5,293 bases of DNA from Bacillota bacterium (GCA_028287415.1 JAQBPS010000027.1:1-5293); one strand, 5' to 3'. Counted from the stretch's first letter, positions 1 to 5,142 are shown. Notes: a model not told the origin generated them from the letters alone. A program made the numbers and translations.

Positions 1-488
1 GCCTTCACCTCGCCCGTGAGCGACACCTTCCGCCGCACAAAGCCACCGAGCGCCGTGATGCTGATCTGTCCCCGGAGTGCTCCCGGCTGCGCGACTGTCC
101 CCGAGATGAACACCCCAGCCGTTTCGCCCGGTTTCAACACCGCGGGCGACACTTCGGCCATCAGGCCGGGCGCCCCGGATACAGCCACATCCAGCTCCAG
201 CGTCCGCCTGGCGGTGTTGCGCACCCTCAGCACCCCCCGCGCTGCCAGCGGCACGCCGGCCGTCATCGCGCCGATCGCAGCGATCGAATCGCTCACTTCC
301 AGGGAGTCGGCTGAACTGAGGGACTGAAAACCCGCCCGTGCATCGCTGTGTGACACGGCGATCGCCTGGGTCGCCGGCAACGTCGCCGCGAAGCTCCCGG
401 TCGTGAGAATCGTCGCGGAGACCACGGCCAGGCCGAACGAACGAGCCTGGTGCGCTCTCCTCGTCCGCCGTAGTGCACGAGGCTCCAT
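1..488 (-). CDS. Exported protein with Ig-like beta-sandwich domain, 3' part outside window
   Basis: This reading frame is open from an ATG at 488 to the left edge (162 codons plus 2 bases) and is clearly GC3-rich. The start is supported by a perfect AGGAGGG site five bases upstream. Residues 1-17 are strongly basic (RALRRTRRAHQARS). Residues 18-42 are hydrophobic and small (FGLAVVSATILTTGSFAA), ending near ATQA or QAIA, so this is a Sec-type signal peptide; the RR pairs lack a proper Tat motif. From about residue 63 the chain alternates like a beta sandwich, with VLRVRNTARRTLELDV, then VSPAVLKPGETAGVFISG, then a strand pair ending VSLTGEV. The pattern 'N-T-A ... L-x-P-G-E-T' is typical of Ig-like or ASH/BACON-type domains in surface proteins. 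I do not recognise a named family; TasA/camelysin-like spore or matrix proteins are a weak alternative. The function is unknown, probably structural or binding outside the membrane. It is preceded by the rng terminators, so it is probably its own transcription unit. Confidence 0.8.
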   Translation of the reverse strand, partial: MEPRALRRTRRAHQARSFGLAVVSATILTTGSFAATLPATQAIAVSHSDARAGFQSLSSADSLEVSDSIAAIGAMTAGVPLAARGVLRVRNTARRTLELDVAVSGAPGLMAEVSPAVLKPGETAGVFISGTVAQPGALRGQISITALGGFVRRKVSLTGEVK

Positions 489-493
489 GCGAT

Positions 494-500
494 CCCTCCT
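494..500 (-). promoter_or_regulatory. Ribosome-binding site that fixes the start at 488
   Basis: On the minus strand this reads AGGAGGG, a full match to the anti-Shine-Dalgarno complement, with a five-base spacer before ATG. It decides the start of the exported protein against the overlapping minus-strand frame that starts at 538, which has no such site and stops at 293. Confidence 0.85.
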
Positions 501-559
501 GTGCGGTGCCTGTCTGATCGACTACAACCGAATTCCACGATCCGACTCTTTTACCTCCC

Positions 560-587
560 AATATTTGGAATTCAATCTGAGGGTGAA
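560..587 (-). promoter_or_regulatory. Weak candidate sigma-A promoter for the exported-protein gene
   Basis: On the minus strand TTCACC (587-582, four of six to TTGACA) and AATATT (565-560, four of six to TATAAT) are separated by 16 bases. This AT-rich patch is the only promoter-like stretch between the rng terminators and the start at 488. It would give a leader of about 65 nt. The match is poor and a sporulation-sigma promoter cannot be excluded. Confidence 0.25.
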
Positions 588-606
588 GCCTGCGTATACC
601 AAAACG

Positions 607-628
607 ACCGGCTGCAGCGACAGCCGGT
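607..628 (-). terminator. Second hairpin downstream of rng, probable tandem terminator
   Basis: A perfect 8-bp stem (ACCGGCTG at 607-614 with CAGCCGGT at 621-628) closes a 6-base loop. Read on the minus strand it is followed by CGTTTTGG, a short U tract. It lies 16 bp beyond the main rng terminator and would catch read-through before the exported-protein gene. Confidence 0.5.
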
Positions 629-643
629 GCGTGACAACACAAA

Positions 644-669
644 GAGCCGCCCCCTTACGGGAGCGGCTC
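644..669 (-). terminator. Rho-independent terminator of rng
   Basis: GAGCCGC (644-650) pairs with GCGGCTC (663-669). The stem extends by three C-G pairs (652-654 with 659-661) after one A-C mismatch, closing a four-base loop. On the minus strand the stem is followed by TTTGTGTT. It starts 13 bases after the rng stop codon, the usual place and form for an intrinsic terminator. Confidence 0.8.
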
Positions 670-682
670 CATTCCAGGTTTC

Positions 683-2380
683 TTAAACCATGCGGCCCTT
701 GGCATACGTGCGGTGTGCTTTGATGATCTCCACCCGCACCCGCTTGCCCACCAGAGCGCCGGCACCCTCGACGTCCACCACGTACCCGTCCACCCGGGCG
801 ATCCCGTCCGCCGTGTTCGTCACGTGGGCCTCGTCGATCTTCACTTCCACCGTCTGCCCCACCTTGACGGGCAGCGCCCGCTCCTCCACCTCCGCCCGAG
901 TCCCCAGCACCCGCAGGTTCATCTCTTCCACGTGGACCTCGCTGTTGCCACGGATGTAGATCACCTTGCCGAGCTCTTCCTCGAGCTGCCTCAGGTTGGC
1001 GCCGCCGGCGCCGATCAGCAGGGCCGCTACCGGCGGGTGCACCTCCATCAGGAGCGCCTCACTGGAACTCTGCTTGAGGATGCGCCGGATCTCCGCCCGC
1101 ACCCGGCGGGCCATGGTCTCCTCCGAAAGCACCTTGCCCCGGCCGTCGCAGTACTGACAGGGCCGCATCAGCGCCTCGTCCAGGTTCTGGCGGGACTTCT
1201 TCCGGGTCATCTCGACCAGGCCCAGCTGGGTCAGGCCGAGCACGTTGGCCCGGGTCCGGTCCCGGCGCAGCTCCTCCTCCAGCGTCCTGAGCACCTTCTG
1301 GCGATGCTCGAGAATCTCCATATCGATGAAGTCGATGATGATAATGCCGCCGATATCGCGCAGCCGCAGCTGTCGGGCGATCTCCTTCGCGGCCTCGAGG
1401 TTTGTCTTGAACACCGTATCGGCAAGGTTGGTCGTGCCCACGAACTTGCCGGTGTTAACGTCGATGGCGGTCAGCGCCTCCGTCTGGTCGATGACGATAT
1501 AGCCGCCGCTCTTCAGCCAGACCCGCTTCTTCAGCGCCTTGTCGATCTCCGTCTCGATGCTGTGGAAATCAAACAGCGACTGGTCCGTGCGGGTGTAAAG
1601 CTTGACCCGGTCCTTCAGTTGCGGGGCATGCAGCTCCAGCACTTCCAGTGCGCGCTGATACTCATCTTTATTGTCGATTGTGAACTGATCGACCGTGTCA
1701 TCAAACCAGTCCCGCACGATCCGATGCACGAGGCTGAGGTCCCGGTGGAGCAGGGAGGGCGCCGGCGCCGTCTTGGCCCGGGCGGCGATCCGTTCCCACA
1801 GACGCTGGAGAAATGCCGCATCGCGGCCCAGTTCCTCCTCGTCGGCACCTTCAGCCACCGTCCGCACGATCAGGCCGGCGCCGGCAGGTTTGACCTTAGC
1901 AGCCAGCTGCTTGAGCCGCTCCCGTTCCTTATCGTCCTCGATGCGGCGGGAGACCCCAATGTAGTCCACGTGCGGCATCAGCACCAGGAAACGGCCCGGC
2001 AGGGTGATGTGCCGGGTCACGCGCGCGCCCTTCGTGCCGATCGGTTCCTTGGCCACCTGCACCAGGATCTCCTGAGCGGGGCGGACAATCTCCTTGATCG
2101 AGAGCGCGCGCGCGGCAGGTGCGCCCACCGTCTCCCCCTCCACCTCGGCCTTGCCCGGCAGGGCGTCGTCGACGTAGAGGAAGGCGTTGCGCTCCAGACC
2201 GATGTCGACAAACGCGGCCTGCATGCCGGGGAGCACGTTCTCTACCTTGCCATTGTAGATGTTGCCCACCACCCGCTGGTGAACGGGCCGCTCAATGAAG
2301 ATCTCAACCAGTTCGCCGTCTTCCAGCACGACCGCGCGGGTTTCATCAATATCGACAGTGACCAGGATCTCTCTTGCCAT
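683..2380 (-). CDS. rng: Ribonuclease E/G family endoribonuclease with C-terminal TRAM-like domain
   Basis: This is a complete RNase E/G (565 aa), a 5'-end-dependent endonuclease that cuts single-stranded AU-rich RNA in mRNA decay and rRNA maturation. The start chosen is ATG 2380 (MAREILVTVDID), with GGGGGA seven bases upstream; an ATG five codons earlier has no ribosome-binding site. The S1 region spans about residues 35-125 with RNA-stacking Phe57 and Phe67 at the E. coli RNase E positions. The 5'-monophosphate sensor Arg-Thr is at 173-174 (LIVRT). The DNase I-like catalytic centre has AIDVNTG (Asp307, Asn309) and IIDFIDM (Asp350), equivalent to E. coli D303, N305 and D346. The zinc-link is CQYC (Cys408, Cys411). 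E. coli RNase G is about 489 aa. The extra tail, from about 503 (LPVKVGQTVEV) to 565, resembles a TRAM RNA-binding barrel and replaces the long disordered degradosome tail of RNase E. Spacing between catalytic Asp and Cys residues matches the E. coli enzyme, so the gene appears intact. Confidence 0.95.
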   Translation of the reverse strand: MAREILVTVDIDETRAVVLEDGELVEIFIERPVHQRVVGNIYNGKVENVLPGMQAAFVDIGLERNAFLYVDDALPGKAEVEGETVGAPAARALSIKEIVRPAQEILVQVAKEPIGTKGARVTRHITLPGRFLVLMPHVDYIGVSRRIEDDKERERLKQLAAKVKPAGAGLIVRTVAEGADEEELGRDAAFLQRLWERIAARAKTAPAPSLLHRDLSLVHRIVRDWFDDTVDQFTIDNKDEYQRALEVLELHAPQLKDRVKLYTRTDQSLFDFHSIETEIDKALKKRVWLKSGGYIVIDQTEALTAIDVNTGKFVGTTNLADTVFKTNLEAAKEIARQLRLRDIGGIIIIDFIDMEILEHRQKVLRTLEEELRRDRTRANVLGLTQLGLVEMTRKKSRQNLDEALMRPCQYCDGRGKVLSEETMARRVRAEIRRILKQSSSEALLMEVHPPVAALLIGAGGANLRQLEEELGKVIYIRGNSEVHVEEMNLRVLGTRAEVEERALPVKVGQTVEVKIDEAHVTNTADGIARVDGYVVDVEGAGALVGKRVRVEIIKAHRTYAKGRMV

Positions 2381-2558
2381 ATAAAAATCCCCCATCTCTT
2401 TTGGGGTTGAGCCATATTGTCAGGCGCCACAAGGCGCCAAACTCACCAGAGCCACGTCGTTCTCTAGTATGCCAACTAGTACTGGTTTCTTCTCCCACCA
2501 GTGAATTCCTGCCACCATCGCCCGTGGTTGCAACTGTACCGCCCCCTACATGGCTGGG
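2381..2558 (-). other. Long, hairpin-rich 5' leader of rng
   Basis: No gene is visible between the rng start and its candidate promoter. Read as RNA on the minus strand, the leader contains three successive stems. ACTGGT/ACCAGT (2497-2502 with 2481-2486) has a 10-base loop. CTAGT/ACTAG (2475-2479 with 2464-2468) has a 6-base loop. The third is a GGCGCC/GGCGCC hairpin with a TTGT loop (2438-2423). Just before the start codon, CCCC (2406-2403) can pair with the G run (2393-2388) that serves as the ribosome-binding site. No known riboswitch or T-box motif was recognised. RNase E in E. coli controls its own mRNA through a structured leader; a similar role here is inference only. Confidence 0.4.
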
Positions 2559-2587
2559 GATATACCATTGCGGGGCAAAAATGAGAA
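2559..2587 (-). promoter_or_regulatory. Candidate sigma-A promoter of rng
   Basis: On the minus strand TTCTCA (2587-2582, four of six to TTGACA) lies 17 bases before TATATC (2564-2559, four of six to TATAAT). The -10 is preceded by TGG (2567-2565), an extended -10 element. Transcription would begin near 2552, giving a leader of about 170 nt before the ATG at 2380. This is the best promoter-like match on this strand in the divergent gap. Confidence 0.45.
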
Positions 2588-2648
2588 GCCACAAAATATT
2601 TTGCAATGACAACCGAACAAACTCGGTATACAGTACGTATTAAAAACC

Positions 2649-2676
2649 GAGACACTGATCATTCTAGTGTTTTAAT
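2649..2676 (+). promoter_or_regulatory. Candidate marR promoter with embedded inverted-repeat operator
   Basis: GAGACA (2649-2654, four of six to TTGACA) and TTTAAT (2671-2676, five of six to TATAAT) are separated by 16 bases, with transcription starting near 2683 and a leader of about 20 nt. Between them sits the inverted repeat ACACT-N9-AGTGT (2652-2656 and 2666-2670). MarR dimers often bind inverted repeats overlapping their own promoter, so this is the natural autoregulatory operator candidate. A second pair, CTCGGT (2622-2627) and ACCGAG (2646-2651), flanks the upstream side. Arms are short, so chance is possible. Confidence 0.4.
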
Positions 2677-2701
2677 TCCAACGAATGCGGGGGTGGCCAT
2701 C

Positions 2702-3154
2702 ATGATGCGGACCACGGTACAGGTCGATCGTTATACGGCTCAGATCGATGAACTGCTGCATGCGGTCAGTGCGATCACGAAGCGGCAGGGGCGCGAACTG
2801 ATGGCGGAGTTTGATGTAACTCCCCCGCAGTGTGAAGCCCTGCTCGTGCTCCAGGAGTTCGGCGGCCTCGCAATGGGGGAGCTTTGTCAGAAGGTCGGTT
2901 CCGCTTGCAGCACGGCGACTGACCTGATCGACCGCATGGAGCGCAATGGCTATGTGGAGCGGGTCCGGGACACCAACGACCGGCGGGTGATCCGGCTGCG
3001 GATTACGCCCAAGGGCGAAGAGGTTGTGGCGAAGGTGCAGCAGAGCAGCCGCAACCATCTGGCTGAGCACCTGAAGGCGATGGACCTGTCTGACAAGGAA
3101 CGGCTGATCCAGTCCCTGGAGCAGCTGCACGATCTGCTCAAGAGGGCTATCTAA
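2702..3154 (+). CDS. MarR-family transcriptional regulator
   Basis: A protein of about 150 aa, the normal MarR length, starting MMRTTVQVDRYTAQIDELLHA. The start is ATG 2702 (or 2705), a few bases after GGGGGTGG (2689-2696). A longer frame from 2606 has no ribosome-binding site and adds 32 residues not typical of the family. Residues 5-35 form the N-terminal dimerisation helix. TPPQCEALLVLQEF (40-53) begins the winged-helix core, GELCQKVGSACSTATDLIDRM (59-79) covers helix-turn-helix and recognition helix, and D-T-N-D-R-R (90-95) is the hallmark wing motif. LSDKERLIQSLEQLHDLL closes the C-terminal dimer helix. Cys44, Cys62 and Cys69 lie in or near the DNA-binding core; redox sensing is conceivable but unsupported. 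The gene stands alone, divergent from rng and convergent with spoIVFB, so its targets cannot be read from context beyond probable autorepression. The ligand is unknown. Confidence 0.88.
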   Translation: MMRTTVQVDRYTAQIDELLHAVSAITKRQGRELMAEFDVTPPQCEALLVLQEFGGLAMGELCQKVGSACSTATDLIDRMERNGYVERVRDTNDRRVIRLRITPKGEEVVAKVQQSSRNHLAEHLKAMDLSDKERLIQSLEQLHDLLKRAI

Positions 3155-3248
3155 GTGAGAGGGGGGTAGAGCGCACGTAACGGCGCACAAAACACCCCGC
3201 ATGCTAAAGTGGCAGTGTGCGGGGCGTTTTGAGCTTGCCCCCTCTCAC
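3155..3248 (+). other. Long-range stem enclosing the marR terminator hairpin
   Basis: GTGAGAGGGGG (3155-3165), directly after the marR TAA, is perfectly complementary to CCCCCTCTCAC (3238-3248), giving an 11-bp stem. It encloses the first terminator hairpin (3188-3231) and a small GCGC/GCGC stem candidate (around 3171-3186). The whole 94-nt element could fold as a closed multi-branch RNA at the 3' end of the marR transcript if polymerase reads past the first hairpin. Confidence 0.5.
3188..3231 (+). terminator. First hairpin after marR, probable (bidirectional) terminator
   Basis: CAAAAC-A-CCCCGCATGCT (3188-3205) pairs with 3214-3231 (AGTGTGCGGGG-C-GTTTTG): 18 positions with one A-C mismatch and two G-T wobbles, and an 8-base loop. 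The right arm ends in GTTTTG on the plus strand. The left arm gives TGTTTTGTG on the minus strand, so it can act in either direction between the convergent marR and spoIVFB genes. It starts 33 bases after the marR stop. Confidence 0.7.
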
Positions 3249-3259
3249 CTCTCGGCGGC

Positions 3260-3309
3260 GGAACAAACGCCCCGAATGCTGAGATCGCAGTATTCGGGGC
3301 GCTTGTTCC
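3260..3309. terminator. Second, 22-bp hairpin in the convergent gap
   Basis: GGAACAAACGCC... (3260-3281) pairs with ...GGCGCTTGTTCC (3288-3309). There is only one A-C mismatch (3267-3302) and one G-T wobble (3278-3291), closing a six-base AGATCG loop. It is homologous to the hairpin at 3188-3231. Neither side carries a good U tract (CTTGCC on plus, GCCGCC on minus), so it is a backup terminator or an mRNA 3'-end stabiliser rather than a textbook terminator. Confidence 0.6.
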
Positions 3310-3335
3310 TTGCCCCGCCCCAAGCAATCGCGCTC

Positions 3336-3368
3336 AGCCCCCGTGACGTCATGGCCGTCACGGGGGCT
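3336..3368 (-). terminator. Probable terminator of the spoIVFA-spoIVFB unit
   Basis: A perfect 13-bp stem AGCCCCCGTGACG (3336-3348) / CGTCACGGGGGCT (3356-3368) closes a 7-base loop. It begins 17 bases after the spoIVFB stop when read on the minus strand. It has no U run there (GAGCGCGATT follows) and only TTCTGC on the plus side. It is unrelated in sequence to the two hairpins at 3188-3309. The position favours the spoIVFB transcript. Confidence 0.6.
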
Positions 3369-3385
3369 TCTGCACGCCAACAACG

Positions 3386-4240
3386 CTAGCGCTCCAGGAT
3401 CTGCTCGACGGTGGCGAGCGGCCCCAGTTCGGTGAAGGCATCCATCAGCTCGGCTTCGTGGAGTGTCCCGATCGGCCGCATGTCCGCATCTACGACCAGG
3501 ATCAGGTGGTAGCGGCGGTCGCTCAGGTGTTCCAGCACCTCGCGCAGCCGGGTACCTGTGACGGCCACGAGCTGACCGCCCGGCATGATGCGCCGCTGCA
3601 CCATGCGCTCTCGCTTGCGCAGGAACTGACGGTAGGAGCGGTAAATGGCAGCCTCCACCTCCTGTCCGGCGCCGAGGAACAGAAAGAGCCCGCCGACCAG
3701 CGGCGTGGCATAGAACCGACCCGTTCGCAGCAGCAGCACCAGCGCCGTGCCAGCCATCATGGTGCCGCAGAAGCGGCCCAGCCAGGCCATCCAGCCGGTG
3801 ACGCGCCGGTACCCCCAGCGTTGGGCCAGCAGCCCCCGGAGTGCCCGCCCACCGTCGAGTGGCAGGGCGGGGATCAGGTTAAAAAAGGCCAGGTTCACAT
3901 TGATGTCGAACGCGAGGCGCACCAGGCGCTGGTCCCATAGCTGATCCCCCGCCAGAAAGTGGACGAGTGCGGCGAGGAAAAAACTCTGGAACGGGCCCGC
4001 CAGGGCGACCGATGTCTCCGCCTGGGGGTCGGTCTCCAGCACAGAATCCATGCGCGCCATCCCCCCGAAGGGCGTCAGGAACAATTCCTCCACGCCGATG
4101 CCCAGCACCCACGCCACGATCAGGTGGGCGATCTCGTGTGCCGCCAGGGAACCGACGAGAATGAGGGCTTCTATGTAGTAGCCGGACCCGGCAGCCGCCG
4201 CCAGCAGCAGCACGAACAGCCAGTGGACCCCGATTCGCAT
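3386..4240 (-). CDS. spoIVFB: Stage IV sporulation intramembrane metalloprotease SpoIVFB (M50, with CBS-like domain)
   Basis: An M50-family site-2-type protease (284 aa from ATG 4240). In B. subtilis, SpoIVFB sits in the mother-cell-derived forespore membrane and cleaves pro-sigma-K. The zinc motif HEIAH (residues 35-39) lies in a hydrophobic segment (about 24-48). FLTPFGGMARMD (54-65) matches the family's LPFGG loop. NLIPALPLDGG (121-131) supplies the third ligand, Asp129. Further hydrophobic stretches lie at about 78-97, 107-128 and 150-192. Residues 222-284 (LVAVTGTRLREVLEHL ... LILVVDADMRPIGTL) form a CBS-like ATP-sensing domain, as in B. subtilis. The start is uncertain. The same frame is open upstream to a TAA at 4268-4270, and CTG 4264, preceded by eight Gs, would add LRLGSIAG. 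That is the usual family N-terminus, and it shifts the active-site residues to 43, 44, 47 and 137, the B. subtilis numbers. It lies 20 bp after spoIVFA, or overlaps its stop if CTG is used. Confidence 0.92.
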   Translation of the reverse strand: MRIGVHWLFVLLLAAAAGSGYYIEALILVGSLAAHEIAHLIVAWVLGIGVEELFLTPFGGMARMDSVLETDPQAETSVALAGPFQSFFLAALVHFLAGDQLWDQRLVRLAFDINVNLAFFNLIPALPLDGGRALRGLLAQRWGYRRVTGWMAWLGRFCGTMMAGTALVLLLRTGRFYATPLVGGLFLFLGAGQEVEAAIYRSYRQFLRKRERMVQRRIMPGGQLVAVTGTRLREVLEHLSDRRYHLILVVDADMRPIGTLHEAELMDAFTELGPLATVEQILER

Positions 4241-4260
4241 GCCGGCAATGCTGCCCAGTC

Positions 4261-5142
4261 TCAGTGCTTATCCCCCCCCAGCCCCAGGTAGTGCGCGGGG
4301 TCAACGGGGGCCGCCTTGCCTGCGGGGCGGACGGCAAAATGCAGATGCGGCGGCAGCGCCTTCTCGGCGCCTGCTGGCTTGCCGACGACGGCCAGGACCT
4401 GGCCGCGCCGTACCTGTTCGCCACGTTGCACGCGGATCGACTCGACCTGCGCATACAGCACGGTGAGGGCGCCGTGCTGTGCCTCAATCACAAGGCCGAG
4501 CTGCGGGTCTGCGCTGATCCGGGTGATCGAGCCGTCGCTCACGGCGACAACTGGTGTGGCGACGGGCGCTGCGAAGTCGATCCCCTCGTGCAGCTTGTCG
4601 CTGACCGTCCTGGGCAGCCAGCCGTAGCCATACAGGACCGTGGCGTTGGCCACTGGCAGCCCCCAGGCGGGGCTGCCGGGCGGGGCCGGCGGTGCGGTGG
4701 GGCCGGGCGGGGCCGGCGGTGCGGTGGGGGCCGACGCTGCCGTTGTGGCAGCGGGCACGGCGGCATTCCGGGCTGCGGTCCCATCCGCTGAGGCCGCACC
4801 CGGAAGCGACGCGCCCGCCCGCTTGATCCAGCCCTGCACCCGGTCCTGTCCCGACTGCCACAACCCGGCCGCCGCTACTCGCCAGCCCCCGCGGCTGTGG
4901 GCCCAGGCATTCGCCCGGGCGGCCTGCCCGGCAAAGTCGTAATCATGGTGGGCAACCCACCGGAACGCAGTTCGTGCCCGTGTCACCGGCGCTCCCGGCG
5001 CCACCCCCGCCAGCGCGCTGATACCAACCAGCACCACGGAGAGCACCACCTGGACATAGAGGCGCCCCTCCCGGAAACGTTTCCAGACCACTTGCACCTG
5101 GTCCGCCCGGTCCGCCGAGGGACGGGGCTCCTCCCTGGACAT
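4261..5142 (-). CDS. spoIVFA: SpoIVFA-like membrane-anchored M23 (LytM) domain protein
   Basis: A 293-aa protein from ATG 5142, chosen because GGAGGGG lies six bases upstream (5155-5149); a GTG five codons earlier (5157) overlaps that site. A basic, polar cytosolic N-terminus is followed by one membrane helix (about 30-50, VQVVLSVVLVGISALAGVAPG), a linker, and a low-complexity Ala/Pro tract (about 120-158). The M23/LytM domain then spans about 165-285. Visible motifs are LHEGIDFAAP (His185-x3-Asp189), VAVSDGSITRI, and PPHLHFAV (His266, His268). In LytM the catalytic His after the aromatic residue is replaced here by Gln232 (LYAQVES), so peptidase activity is doubtful. In B. subtilis SpoIVFA holds SpoIVFB and BofA together and is itself cut by SpoIVB or CtpB to release inhibition. 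Its position directly before spoIVFB gives the name. A generic M23 family label is the fallback. BofA is not in the window. Confidence 0.85.
   Translation of the reverse strand: MSREEPRPSADRADQVQVVWKRFREGRLYVQVVLSVVLVGISALAGVAPGAPVTRARTAFRWVAHHDYDFAGQAARANAWAHSRGGWRVAAAGLWQSGQDRVQGWIKRAGASLPGAASADGTAARNAAVPAATTAASAPTAPPAPPGPTAPPAPPGSPAWGLPVANATVLYGYGWLPRTVSDKLHEGIDFAAPVATPVVAVSDGSITRISADPQLGLVIEAQHGALTVLYAQVESIRVQRGEQVRRGQVLAVVGKPAGAEKALPPHLHFAVRPAGKAAPVDPAHYLGLGGDKH
4676..4729. repeat. Perfect 27-bp tandem duplication inside spoIVFA
   Basis: Two identical 27-base units (4676-4702 and 4703-4729) lie head to tail. They keep the reading frame and encode two copies of the nonapeptide PTAPPAPPG in the linker between the membrane helix and the M23 domain. 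The plus strand is G-rich, with several runs of two to four Gs, so it could also form a G-quadruplex. The number of units probably varies between strains. Confidence 0.9.

Larger units (their letters stand above)
3181..3317. repeat. Two diverged tandem copies of a hairpin element, period 75 bp
   Basis: Copy 1 (3181-3242) and copy 2 (3256-3317) align without a gap at an offset of 75. Over 3181-3241 I count 45 identities in 61 positions by eye. Each copy runs CGGCG, left arm, loop, right arm, then CTTGCCCC. Three paired positions differ by compensating changes, so the fold is kept while the sequence has drifted. This indicates an old duplication or members of a small repeat family. Confidence 0.75.

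Noticed and set aside
293..538. Minus-strand frame of 81 codons starting at 538
   Set aside because: It overlaps the exported protein in another frame on the same strand, has no ribosome-binding site and yields an Arg/Ser-rich shadow sequence.
713..2410. A 565-codon plus-strand open frame covering the whole rng gene
   Set aside because: It is the antisense shadow of rng: His/Asp/Leu/Gln-rich composition typical of antisense frames in GC-rich DNA, no ribosome-binding site, no recognisable domain, and every RNase E/G residue is intact on the other strand.
2423..2438. GGCGCC hairpin before rng as a terminator or attenuator
   Set aside because: No U run on either side (TGACAATA on the minus strand), so it is listed only as part of the leader structure.
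2411..2560. T-box or known riboswitch in the rng leader
   Set aside because: No T-box core sequence and no recognised riboswitch consensus could be seen.
2606..2701. N-terminal extension of the MarR protein starting at ATG 2606
   Set aside because: No ribosome-binding site before 2606; the codons are AT-rich and non-coding in character; the extension would run through the candidate promoter and operator, and MarR proteins normally begin as at 2702.
2672..3202. Minus-strand frame of 176 codons opposite marR
   Set aside because: Antisense shadow of a gene with clear MarR motifs; it runs through the marR terminator hairpin.
3879..4487. Minus-strand frame of 202 codons bridging spoIVFA and spoIVFB
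   Set aside because: Out-of-frame shadow of both genes, Arg/Pro/Gly-rich; the two true frames carry full family motifs.
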